DNA of 9,372 nt. Source: Actinomycetota bacterium. Its GTDB lineage: Bacteria; Actinomycetota; Actinomycetes; S36-B12; UBA5976. The notes under the pieces are model-generated. The model was not told where the DNA came from. It was given only the letters and a program-made list of their open reading frames with translations, and searched no databases. The stretch's first letter is position 1. Each line of letters opens with the position of its first letter. The stretch is taken from NCBI GenBank assembly GCA_017853815.1, contig JAFMIT010000061.1, positions 1 through 9,372 of the forward strand, read 5' to 3'. This document shows positions 1 to 6,276 of the stretch, in pieces. The position numbers and the translations under genes are program-made.

Positions 1-1957
1 CCTTGGCATCCCAGGCGTACAAAGTCACGGTTCCGTCGAAAGCATCGACTGTGGCCTTAACGCTGTTGCGGATGTAGTTGATGCGACTATCGACGGAGCT
101 GCGCGCACCAAACGAATCCGCCACCGCATCCGAGAGCCCGGTGTACTGCGAATAGGGGTACTGATTCGACGTGGTGTAGCCGTCGAGCAACCACACGATG
201 CGACCGTTCACCACAGCTGGATAGGGATCGCCATCGAGAGTCAACCACGGCGCAACAGCCGCAACGCGGTCGGCTGGCTTGCGATTGAAGAGAATGCGTG
301 ACTTCTCCGTCACCTGCTCAGACAAGAAGATGTTGGGTTCACCTAGACGAGCTGCGAAGAGCAACTTGTTCAACATGCTTCCAACCGGCACACCACCCTT
401 GCCGGTGTAGGTCGTGTTTTGTTGCCCGCTCGCGGAAGTGTCATCTGGGTAATCGAGCTCGATTCCCGAAGCGCCACCAACAATCGAGTAGCTCGGTGAC
501 TGCTCACCGAAGTAAATCCGTGGCTGTTCGATACCAAGCACGCCAGTCGGCGGCACATCTGATTCGATGAAATCAGGCTGACCATCGGCAGTCGCACGGT
601 TGTCATAAGCAGCAGCGAGACCGATGCCGTGGGTGTAGATCAAATGGTTCGTCACCCAGTTGCGCTGCGACTCTGGAATACCTTCAAGGTTCACTTCGCG
701 CACTGCGAGCAGCGTGCCACGAGTCTGACCGTTGATGTTGTAACGCGAAATGTCGAGAGTGGGAGCGAAAGAGTAGAAACCTTTGAGCTGCTGCAATTGC
801 TCGAACGTCGACGCCACAACGTAGGGGTCGAGCAGACGAATGTTTTCGAGGGTCGACTGATCGCCCTTGAGAATCTCAGCGTCCGGTGTCTCGACTGCGT
901 CATAACTTTGGTACTCGACGTTAGCGAGTCCGTAGGCGGAACGAGTCGCATCGATGTTCTTCGCAATATACGGAGATTCTTTAGCCTGCTCGTCAGGCTT
1001 GACTTGAACCTGCTGAACAAACGACGGCCAGATGCCCTGGAGAGCGATGGAAGCAACGACGGTCAGCGCAACGCCGAGAATCGGCAGCGCCCAGTTGGTG
1101 CGAAAAACGTTGAGGAAGAAAAGCAAAGCACAGACCAGCGAAATTCCAGCCATCATGTTGAGGGCGGGCAGATGCACGTTGGCATCGACGTAATTCATAC
1201 CCGTGATGACGTCATTGTCGGCCAAAGTGAGATCGAAGCGATCGAGCCACTGGCTCCACGCCTGCAACACAAAGAACAAACCGACTAAAACCGCGGCTTG
1301 GCGGCGCGCGGTATCTGACATCAAGAGGTTGAGGCGCCCGCTATCAGGGCGAGGTCCAGGTCGAAGATTGCCGACAAGGAAGTGCACGAGACCGGTCGCG
1401 ATTACCGTCATCACGACGAGCGCGCTGAGAGATGCCTGCAGCTCTTGGAGGAACGGCAACTCAAAGACAAAGTACGACAGGTCCAGACCGAAGGTGGCAT
1501 CCGTTTGACCAAACGGCACCGCATTGCGGAAAGTCAGCCATTGTTGCCAATTCTCTGAAGCTCCGAGGCCCATCACGACGCCAACAAACAGTGGGCCACC
1601 GATCAGACCAAAGCGTTTGATGAGCTTCATGGCCGATTCAGTCTTGTCGAGTCCCGGAATGTCTCCAAGCACCGGGGCTGCTCGGTAAGCGGGACGGCTT
1701 CTAAATGCCACAAAAACGTTGACGCCAACAAACGCTGCACTTATAAGTGCGGTAGTCAGAAATAGCGCGAACTTCGTCAGCAGCAAAGTATCGAAAACCG
1801 TGGTCTGACCGAGGGAGTCGAACCACATGCGGTCTGTAATGAAACCGCTAACGCTTGAGAAACCTACGAAGAGTGCAACCGCGATGCCGATAAAAATCGA
1901 GAAGACGCGACGGCGTTTGGGAGTATCAATGTCATCGAACTGAGGAAAGCTGCTCAT
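1..1957 (-). CDS. UPF0182 family multi-pass membrane protein (C-terminus cut off by window edge)
   Basis: Reading the minus strand from the ATG at 1957 gives 652 uninterrupted codons that run off the left edge. Family members are usually about 950-1000 residues, so roughly the last 300 are missing. Seven hydrophobic helices are visible, at about residues 19-40, 62-84, 114-132, 172-196, 220-238, 262-285 and 288-310. A long, probably extracytoplasmic domain follows. Family landmarks include TDRMWFDSLG after helix 1, YVDANVHLPALNM near 257, SPYIAKNIDATRSAYGL near 328, and further on NHLIYTHGIGLAAAY and PRIYFGEQSPSYSIVG. The biochemical function of UPF0182 is unknown; mycobacterial Rv3193c is the orthologue by gene order. 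The ATG lies 53 bases after the protease stop codon and has no clear Shine-Dalgarno sequence. The frame stays open upstream of the ATG, but I see no better start codon there. Translation may depend on the preceding gene. Family assignment is firm; function is not. Confidence 0.95.
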   Translation of the reverse strand, partial: MSSFPQFDDIDTPKRRRVFSIFIGIAVALFVGFSSVSGFITDRMWFDSLGQTTVFDTLLLTKFALFLTTALISAAFVGVNVFVAFRSRPAYRAAPVLGDIPGLDKTESAMKLIKRFGLIGGPLFVGVVMGLGASENWQQWLTFRNAVPFGQTDATFGLDLSYFVFELPFLQELQASLSALVVMTVIATGLVHFLVGNLRPGPRPDSGRLNLLMSDTARRQAAVLVGLFFVLQAWSQWLDRFDLTLADNDVITGMNYVDANVHLPALNMMAGISLVCALLFFLNVFRTNWALPILGVALTVVASIALQGIWPSFVQQVQVKPDEQAKESPYIAKNIDATRSAYGLANVEYQSYDAVETPDAEILKGDQSTLENIRLLDPYVVASTFEQLQQLKGFYSFAPTLDISRYNINGQTRGTLLAVREVNLEGIPESQRNWVTNHLIYTHGIGLAAAYDNRATADGQPDFIESDVPPTGVLGIEQPRIYFGEQSPSYSIVGGASGIELDYPDDTSASGQQNTTYTGKGGVPVGSMLNKLLFAARLGEPNIFLSEQVTEKSRILFNRKPADRVAAVAPWLTLDGDPYPAVVNGRIVWLLDGYTTSNQYPYSQYTGLSDAVADSFGARSSVDSRINYIRNSVKATVDAFDGTVTLYAWDAK

Positions 1958-2010
1958 GAGTTCACGGTACCAATCTTGAATGGGCGGCGCTCGACCAGTG
2001 TCGAACGCGA

Positions 2011-3066
2011 CTAGCAGGTGGGGTATTTGGTGGAATCTTTGAGACGCAGCGCTTCAATTGCCTCCGACAGAGTGTCGACAGGCACAATCGTGAGCTCAGG
2101 TGGAACGAGGCTGGCGGAGATGGGGCAGTTGGCGCGCGGGAACAGCATCAGCGTGGCGCCGTTGCGGACCGCTGCCGCCATCTTCTGAGGCATGCCACCG
2201 ATGGCACCCACTTGACCCGATCCACTGATTTCGCCAGTCATGGCGACATTGCGCCCTCGCAGGAGATCCTCTTTAGTGAGCTTCTCGACAAGACTGACTG
2301 CAAAAGCCACGCCCGCCGACGGCCCGCCGACATCACTCAGTGCGAAAGTGACATCCATTGGTGGCTCATATTCGACCATCAACACGACGCCTACCCGCGA
2401 GCGAGTTTCTTTCGGCAGCGCATAGGTCGTCAGCGTCAACGACTTCTGCTTGTTGTTGCGCAGTACCACCACGGGCAGCGTGGACCCTGGCTTGAGGGTG
2501 GACATCACTTTGCCGAAATCATCTGCAGTAGCGATAGGCACATCAGCCGCTTCGAGAATGCGGTCGCCCACCTTGAGCAATTTTCTGTTCGGACTTTCTT
2601 TGTTGATGAAAATCACGGAGGTTGACTGGTCTACAGGTATGCCGAGGTAACCGAACGCAGCGCCGATTGCTGACGATTGCGCGGATGCGAACTGAATCTG
2701 TCCCTCTTCTTCAACCGCATCTCCAGTATCGCGATCGGAGAAAAGAAATTTGCTGGGAATGATGTAGATCGATGAATCAAGCAGCGAGCGCAGAGCGTCT
2801 GGCCACGTCAACGTTCCGTACGGACCACCCCATTGGCTCACGGTCAGAATTTGAATTTTGCCAGTTGTGTCATACGTCGGATAGGCCGCTGACGTGGCAA
2901 TGGTGACAAGTGGCTTGCCCTCGATCGAGCCGAGCGCGTTGTACGTCGAACCTGGGGCTGATCGCACATACGGCAGCGGTGTAAATCCCGCCCCAATGAG
3001 CAGTAAGACTGCGAGCACATATGCGCCGCCGTGCGCACTCATGTCTTCGCGCAAGCGCTGAAGCAC
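2011..3066 (-). CDS. YlbL-like membrane-anchored PDZ/Lon-domain serine protease
   Basis: This is a short Lon-like (S16) protease without an ATPase domain, of the type called YlbL in Bacillus and Rv3194c in M. tuberculosis. With the GTG start at 3066 it has 351 residues. A signal-anchor helix lies at about 15-30 and is followed by the family-typical PLPYVRSAPGSTYNALG. A PDZ domain covers about 140-215, with KVGDRILEAADVPIATADDF. The C-terminal Lon domain has the catalytic Ser in DVGGPSAG (Ser250) and the catalytic Lys in GGMPQK (Lys295), so the dyad looks intact. The protease domain should lie outside the membrane. The start is a choice: GTG 3066 has GAAGG four bases upstream and begins one base after the stop of the preceding gene. 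TTG 3084 would overlap that gene by 17 bases. ATG 3042 is possible, with a weaker site. Bacillus YlbL is reported to degrade a DNA-damage checkpoint protein; the substrate here is unknown. Confidence 0.93.
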   Translation of the reverse strand: MLQRLREDMSAHGGAYVLAVLLLIGAGFTPLPYVRSAPGSTYNALGSIEGKPLVTIATSAAYPTYDTTGKIQILTVSQWGGPYGTLTWPDALRSLLDSSIYIIPSKFLFSDRDTGDAVEEEGQIQFASAQSSAIGAAFGYLGIPVDQSTSVIFINKESPNRKLLKVGDRILEAADVPIATADDFGKVMSTLKPGSTLPVVVLRNNKQKSLTLTTYALPKETRSRVGVVLMVEYEPPMDVTFALSDVGGPSAGVAFAVSLVEKLTKEDLLRGRNVAMTGEISGSGQVGAIGGMPQKMAAAVRNGATLMLFPRANCPISASLVPPELTIVPVDTLSEAIEALRLKDSTKYPTC

Positions 3067-3067
3067 G

Positions 3068-3289
3068 CTACCTTCGCCGCCCAAGACGGTCGTTCTTACG
3101 GCGCGGCTGGTAGCCGGGCGGCGGATTGGTCTGCCGCAAAGTCCGACGGAAGCTCTCTAGCTCCGAAACGCCTGCATCGATATCGGCATTCGGGTCTTGT
3201 CGCGCCCGACGGCGAAGGAAGTACCAAGCAGCCGTCGTTCCAAGAATCGGGATTAAGAGCCACAACAAGACACTGGCACCGTCTGGCAT
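3068..3289 (-). CDS. Small single-helix membrane protein of unknown function (73 aa)
   Basis: I do not recognise a named family. The protein begins MPDGASVLLWLLIPILG, so one membrane helix fills about residues 6-22. A basic stop-transfer patch (FLRRRARQ) follows at about 24-31. The cytoplasmic tail is short and polar, is rich in Pro and Arg, and ends in RRKNDRLGRRR. The orientation with N-terminus out and C-terminus in follows from the positive-inside rule. The frame stays open upstream to a possible start at 3397, but ATG 3289 is preferred. It has an excellent Shine-Dalgarno sequence six bases away, and the hydrophobic stretch then sits at the very N-terminus. The stop codon (3068-3070) is one base from the GTG of the Lon-like protease, so the two genes are almost certainly co-transcribed and coupled. 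A role as an accessory or adaptor of that protease is inference from position only. Confidence 0.72.
   Translation of the reverse strand: MPDGASVLLWLLIPILGTTAAWYFLRRRARQDPNADIDAGVSELESFRRTLRQTNPPPGYQPRRKNDRLGRRR
3071..3075 (-). promoter_or_regulatory. Ribosome binding site GAAGG for the Lon-like protease
   Basis: GAAGG on the minus strand lies four bases before GTG 3066, inside the last codons of the upstream small gene. Its spacing favours GTG 3066 over TTG 3084 or ATG 3042 and implies translational coupling between the two genes. Confidence 0.45.
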
Positions 3290-3295
3290 GGTGTT

Positions 3296-3304
3296 CCCCT
3301 CTCC
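3296..3304 (-). promoter_or_regulatory. Strong Shine-Dalgarno (GGAGAGGGG) for the small membrane protein
   Basis: GGAGAGGGG on the minus strand lies six bases before ATG 3289. It is the main reason for choosing this start over the longer reading frame that opens at 3397. Confidence 0.65.
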
Positions 3305-3315
3305 TCGAATGCATC

Positions 3316-3333
3316 TGCCAGGGATAACTGGCA
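3316..3333. repeat. Inverted repeat TGCCAG-N6-CTGGCA in a divergent promoter region
   Basis: A perfect 6-base dyad with a 6-base spacer (GGATAA) sits in the spacer between the divergent small membrane gene and the metalloprotease-family gene, centred about 36 bases upstream of ATG 3289. A possible actinobacterial -10 box (TAACCT, minus strand, 3350-3345) lies just upstream of it. An operator position near the leftward transcription start is therefore plausible. Neither the promoter nor the operator is proven, and a dyad this short can occur by chance. Confidence 0.3.
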
Positions 3334-3399
3334 TTGTTCTGCGTAGGTTAGCGGGAACAGACGGTCTCATTTCTTCGTTGATACCCAATAACGGCAACG

Positions 3400-3405
3400 A
3401 AAGGG
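3400..3405 (+). promoter_or_regulatory. Shine-Dalgarno (AAAGGG) that fixes the metalloprotease-family start
   Basis: AAAGGG lies five bases before ATG 3411. The reading frame is open back to 3126, but that upstream part runs antisense across the small membrane gene and has no family resemblance. ATG 3411 is therefore the start. Confidence 0.55.
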
Positions 3406-3410
3406 TTCAG

Positions 3411-4655
3411 ATGAACCAGATTCCATTTGGATTCTCCCCCAACGGCGGAGACGGACAACCCTTTGACATGTCCTCACTAGGCGACATGCTGCAACAACTC
3501 GGTGCGGCGATGAAGCGCGGAGAGGCCGACGGTGATGTCGCGGTCTCCTGGTCGACTATTCGCGATGTAGCACGCCAGGCCGTGAGCGCCTCGGGCGATT
3601 CTTCAATTGTTGACTCTCAGCGAAAAGCCGTTGCAGACGCTGTGTCGCTCGCGCAGATGTGGCTCAACGAACAAACCGCGTTTCCAGCTTCCAGTCTCCG
3701 CTCGAATGCGTGGAGTCGTGCGGAGTGGGTTGAGAACACCCTCGATTCCTGGAAGCCACTCATCAATCCCGTGGCCGAAGGTCTCGCGAACACGGTGACC
3801 AGCATGACGTCGAGCTTGGCTGGAGGCGAAGTCGAAATCCCTGAAGAGATGAAAGCCATGCTTGCCCCCATGATGGGGATGGCGCGCAAAATGTCTGCCG
3901 TCACTACGGGAATGCAAATGGGCAATGGTTTAGCAGCACTTTCAGCCGATGTACTCGCTGTGAGCGAAACCGGCTTACCGCTCGTAGCTGATTTTGTTCC
4001 GACATTGATGCCCAATGCGATTGCCGCTTTCGCAACCGAAAATGAACTTCCCGCTGCCGACCTACTGATGTTCGTCGCCGCGCGCGAGTCCGCACTCCAA
4101 AGACTGTTTGCGGCTAACCCCTGGCTGCGCAGCGAAATTGCCGACTTGGTCGCCGCATATGCTCGAGGTCTAACCGTGGATCACGATCGCATTCGCGAAA
4201 CCATGTCCACTATCGACCCTTCGGATCCCTCGAGCATGCAGGAACTCATGGGCAGTGGAGTTTTCCAACCAGCCACTACTCCAGAACAGCAACGCTTACT
4301 CGAGCGGCTCGAGTTTCTTCTCGCACTTGAAGAAGGCTGGGTCAACCACGTGGTGAGCGCCAGCGTCGGTGGGCGGCTTGGAACTTTTGGTGCACTGAGC
4401 GAGACGATGAATCGTCGGCGCGTGACAGGAGGGCCAGCCGAAAAGACGTTCGCGAATCTCGTCGGACTCGAACTACGTCCTCGACTTCTTCGCTCCGCCA
4501 CGAACTTCTGGGCCGAGATTTCGGCGGCGCGAGGCTCCGAGGGTCGCGATGCTCTCTGGCAGCATCCAGATTTCTTGCCCGGTGTCAGTGACCTCGAAGA
4601 TCCCTCGTCGTTCTTGCGCGGGCTAGACGAAGGCGCGCCTGAAGACGTCCTCTGA
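3411..4655 (+). CDS. DUF2342 / 'zinc-dependent metalloprotease' family protein with altered zinc motif
   Basis: The product has 414 residues and is the counterpart of Rv3195. The N-terminus, MNQIPFGFSPNGGDGQPFDM, is a Phe/Gly-containing stretch typical of the family. Family landmarks follow: SNAWSRAEWVENTLDSWKPL near 98, RLFAANPWLRSEI near 231, LALEEGWVNHVV near 304, RRRVTGGPAEKTFANLVGLE near 335, and GRDALWQHPDFLPGVSDLEDP near 378. Homologues, as I recall them, carry REAAHxRLF with an E-x-x-H motif thought to bind zinc. Here the motif reads RESALQRLF (225-233), so the His position is Leu229 (CTC at 4095-4097). EGW (308-310), often preceded by L-V in homologues, is kept but follows L-E. Enzyme activity is therefore doubtful, although the fold and the rest of the conservation are good. 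No signal peptide is seen, so it is cytoplasmic. It is divergent from the YlbL operon. Family confidence is high; catalysis is uncertain. Confidence 0.93.
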   Translation: MNQIPFGFSPNGGDGQPFDMSSLGDMLQQLGAAMKRGEADGDVAVSWSTIRDVARQAVSASGDSSIVDSQRKAVADAVSLAQMWLNEQTAFPASSLRSNAWSRAEWVENTLDSWKPLINPVAEGLANTVTSMTSSLAGGEVEIPEEMKAMLAPMMGMARKMSAVTTGMQMGNGLAALSADVLAVSETGLPLVADFVPTLMPNAIAAFATENELPAADLLMFVAARESALQRLFAANPWLRSEIADLVAAYARGLTVDHDRIRETMSTIDPSDPSSMQELMGSGVFQPATTPEQQRLLERLEFLLALEEGWVNHVVSASVGGRLGTFGALSETMNRRRVTGGPAEKTFANLVGLELRPRLLRSATNFWAEISAARGSEGRDALWQHPDFLPGVSDLEDPSSFLRGLDEGAPEDVL

Positions 4656-4703
4656 TTACAGAGAGTCACGCTCGATTACTTTCTGTTCACAATTTTCTTG
4701 AGA

Positions 4704-4759
4704 TAGTCCACAGCTCCGGCTGCTTCATCCACAGAGTTTTCAACAGAGCCTGTGGACAA
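4704..4759. other. Cluster of DnaA-box-like 9-mers in an intergenic spacer
   Basis: Four candidate boxes lie within 56 bases. TAGTCCACA (4704-4712) and TCATCCACA (4725-4733) each have one mismatch to the classical TTGTCCACA / TTATCCACA forms. TTTTCAACA (4737-4745) has one mismatch to TTTTCCACA. TTGTCCACA on the minus strand (4759-4751) is a perfect actinobacterial DnaA box. The outer boxes also make an 8-base inverted repeat, GTCCACAG (4706-4713) with CTGTGGAC (4750-4757). The spacer is flanked by converging genes, so this is not a promoter for either. No dnaA or dnaN is nearby, so it is not the usual chromosomal origin arrangement. DnaA binding is inference from motif only. Confidence 0.4.
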
Positions 4760-4807
4760 GTGTGATAGCCATGAGGTGCAAGTGCCACCTAGCGACTGAG
4801 CTGAGAC

Positions 4808-4851
4808 AAAAACAACGGCTGACCACTCGCCATGCGAGCAATCAGCCGTTG
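4808..4851 (-). terminator. Intrinsic terminator of the DUF5679 gene
   Basis: CAACGGCTGA (4813-4822) pairs perfectly with TCAGCCGTTG (4842-4851). Inside the loop, CTCGC pairs with GCGAG around CAT, which extends the stem after a 3-by-3 internal loop. Read on the minus strand, the stem is followed at once by five T residues (4812-4808). It lies 22 bases past the DUF5679 stop. Read on the plus strand no T tract follows, so it mainly serves the leftward gene. It might still slow transcription coming from the metalloprotease-family gene. Confidence 0.85.
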
Positions 4852-4873
4852 AGAGATCTAAGGCGTTAAGTGT

Positions 4874-5038
4874 TTATGCCTTGCCAAGGATCAGGTTGAC
4901 CTTGGTGCCGCAGGTTGGGCAGGTGCCCTTACCTGAACGACGCTGGGTCTTCTCGTTGACCTCAACAGTGAGGGTCATTGGTGCGGTCTTGGCCTTGCAC
5001 TTGACACAGTATGGGGTGCCCTGAACGGTATCAGCCAC
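4874..5038 (-). CDS. DUF5679 small zinc-ribbon protein (54 aa)
   Basis: The protein starts at GTG 5038 and has 54 residues. It begins MADTVQGTPYCVKCKAKTAP and ends GTCPTCGTKVNLILGKA. Two CxxC pairs (Cys11/Cys14 and Cys40/Cys43) should hold one zinc ion. Between them lies a basic, Thr-rich segment containing EKTQRRSGKG. This matches the DUF5679 family of short actinobacterial proteins, whose function is not known to me. The zinc ribbon and basic character are compatible with RNA or DNA binding or with a partner-protein adaptor role, but that is only inference. The start is set by a perfect GGAGG four bases upstream. The gene stands alone, with its own terminator, between two plus-strand genes. 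The strong ribosome binding site, together with the strong terminator, suggests high expression. Confidence 0.93.
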   Translation of the reverse strand: MADTVQGTPYCVKCKAKTAPMTLTVEVNEKTQRRSGKGTCPTCGTKVNLILGKA

Positions 5039-5042
5039 GGTT

Positions 5043-5047
5043 CCTCC
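5043..5047 (-). promoter_or_regulatory. Consensus Shine-Dalgarno GGAGG for the DUF5679 gene
   Basis: GGAGG on the minus strand lies four bases upstream of GTG 5038 and identifies that GTG as the start of a gene only 54 codons long. Confidence 0.75.
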
Positions 5048-5244
5048 AAAATCGGAATGGCGCCACCGGGTGGTGTTCGCCCATGCCCAGGCCTTCTGAG
5101 CACACGGAACTTATCGCGAAACGCCGTCAAAATAGGCTAGCCACGCTCAGACCTGACCGATATGTCCGTTATTTCTCGAATAATGAGCCACAATCGAGAG
5201 CAAACCGTGGGCCATTTGTGAGTTTCGCTCTCCACTCTTTGTGA
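5048..5244. promoter_or_regulatory. Divergent spacer holding promoters for the DUF5679 and ThiF-like genes
   Basis: This stretch separates a leftward and a rightward gene and must hold both promoters unless the rightward gene is leaderless. On the plus strand AATAAT (about 5178-5183) is a possible -10 box, but I see no convincing -35 at the right distance. On the minus strand no pair of boxes stands out. A short dyad, CCACC-G-GGTGG (5063-5073), lies in the leader of the DUF5679 gene. I see no riboswitch or small gene here. Confidence 0.3.
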
Positions 5245-6261
5245 ATGGAGATTTCTCATTGGCAGCGCATCCGGCTCGATCCTTCGACCCCCGTGTGGCG
5301 GCGAAGCGATGGCACGCTCGTCATCGGTCATACCGATGCACCCGAGTCCCGTCCCGTCGAAGCACCGACGACTTCGAGCGAATGTGCCACCCTTCTGCAG
5401 CTGCTTGATGGCGAGCATTCGACCGTGGCACTCATCCAGAGCGGGCTGGCCATGGGTATCACCGCCTCCGTGACGGTGGCTTTTCTCGAAGCACTTGCTG
5501 ATGCAGGACACATCCAGCCAGTTCACGTCATCCCAAGCCCTCGCATCGCAACAAACTCTCTGCGCGACGTTGGGCATTTTGCTCATGTTCGTGCGGTCCC
5601 GCCGGAATCTTTGCTCGGCCGTCGGGAATCAGCTCGACTTCTCGTCGCAGGCGATGGTCTTATCGCCGCGGCTCTCGCGGCATCGGCAACTCAGGTGGGC
5701 CTGCACACAGGATGGCAAACCAAAAATCCTCGCAAGGTGAGACTCGAGGACTGCGCAGTGCCGTGGCTCAATCCCGATGCCCGCGGTTTGCGATGGACAG
5801 AACTCGCAACGCCAATCGCGGAGCCGGAGTACGTCCTTGCCATCGATCAAACGCCGTCGGCACGAGAACTGACCTCGAGGTTCGGCCGAGCACTGGTGTT
5901 GCCGCTCACGGTCCATTCACGGCGGCTCGCGGTCGGACCACTTCTCAATCTCAAGAATGGCATCTGCGCGGATTGCCTCGACTCCTCCCGCATGGAAGCC
6001 GATCCAGATTGGGCTTACCGATTAGCTCAAATCACCTCCACGGACCTTGCACCACCGATCATTGCTGACAGTTTTGTTTATGCGTATGTCGGCACGGTTG
6101 TGAACTTCGTGCTCGAGCTCATCGACACAGGGCTTGCGTCCTCGCTAATCGAACAATCCTGGGAACTCGCACCGCCGAATCCCCAATGGCGCACGAGACG
6201 ATGGTCACGTCGTGAGTCTTGCCCTTGCAACGATTTTCAACAGGAACCGAGCGAGCAATAA
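5245..6261 (+). CDS. ThiF/E1-like (TOMM-type) protein, Rv3196-like, with degraded nucleotide loop
   Basis: The product has 338 residues. The N-terminal part (about 1-100) looks like the small winged-helix-like region at the front of such proteins, with PVWRRSDGTLVIGHTD. A Rossmann-like segment begins at about 128 with RLLVAGDGLIAAALAAS, where E1-like enzymes have a GxGxxG nucleotide loop. Here it reads G136-x-G138-x-x-A141, so the third Gly is lost. The strongest family match is AVGPLLNLKNGICADCLDSS (229-248), with Cys241/Cys244. The C-terminal Cys326-Pro-Cys328 completes a probable structural zinc site. The family resembles the ThiF-type partners of thiazole/oxazole peptide cyclodehydratases, but no peptide precursor or YcaO gene is present. 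No E1 catalytic Cys is evident. The start has no obvious Shine-Dalgarno sequence; ATG 5245 is supported by the family-like N-terminus. The kinase gene follows 15 bases later. Family match is fair; function is unknown. Confidence 0.82.
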   Translation: MEISHWQRIRLDPSTPVWRRSDGTLVIGHTDAPESRPVEAPTTSSECATLLQLLDGEHSTVALIQSGLAMGITASVTVAFLEALADAGHIQPVHVIPSPRIATNSLRDVGHFAHVRAVPPESLLGRRESARLLVAGDGLIAAALAASATQVGLHTGWQTKNPRKVRLEDCAVPWLNPDARGLRWTELATPIAEPEYVLAIDQTPSARELTSRFGRALVLPLTVHSRRLAVGPLLNLKNGICADCLDSSRMEADPDWAYRLAQITSTDLAPPIIADSFVYAYVGTVVNFVLELIDTGLASSLIEQSWELAPPNPQWRTRRWSRRESCPCNDFQQEPSEQ

Positions 6262-6276
6262 CGGGACAATGAGAAA

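Noticed and set aside
629..1288. A 219-codon open frame on the plus strand
   Set aside because: It lies antisense to the clearly coding UPF0182 gene, has no recognisable protein features, and its composition looks like a shadow of the opposite strand.
3067..3084. TTG 3084 as start of the Lon-like protease
   Set aside because: It needs a 17-base overlap with the upstream gene and has a poorer start codon and ribosome binding site than GTG 3066.
3126..3410. Upstream extension of the metalloprotease-family frame
   Set aside because: It runs antisense over the small membrane gene and through the divergent promoter spacer. A good Shine-Dalgarno and the family-like N-terminus place the start at 3411.
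4181..4669. A 162-codon minus-strand frame
   Set aside because: It lies antisense to the conserved part of the metalloprotease-family gene, is rich in Ser/Arg, and has no domain resemblance.
4704..4759. The DnaA-box cluster as a chromosomal origin
   Set aside because: The neighbours are not dnaA, dnaN, rpmH or parAB, there is no AT-rich unwinding region, and four boxes are fewer than actinobacterial origins usually carry.
4774..4790. AGGTG/CACCT hairpin as a terminator for the metalloprotease-family gene
   Set aside because: The stem is only five bases with a 7-base loop and no T tract follows, so it is not distinguishable from chance.
5011..5244. A 77-codon plus-strand frame in the divergent spacer
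   Set aside because: It starts antisense inside the DUF5679 gene, has no ribosome binding site, and its sequence has no protein-like features.
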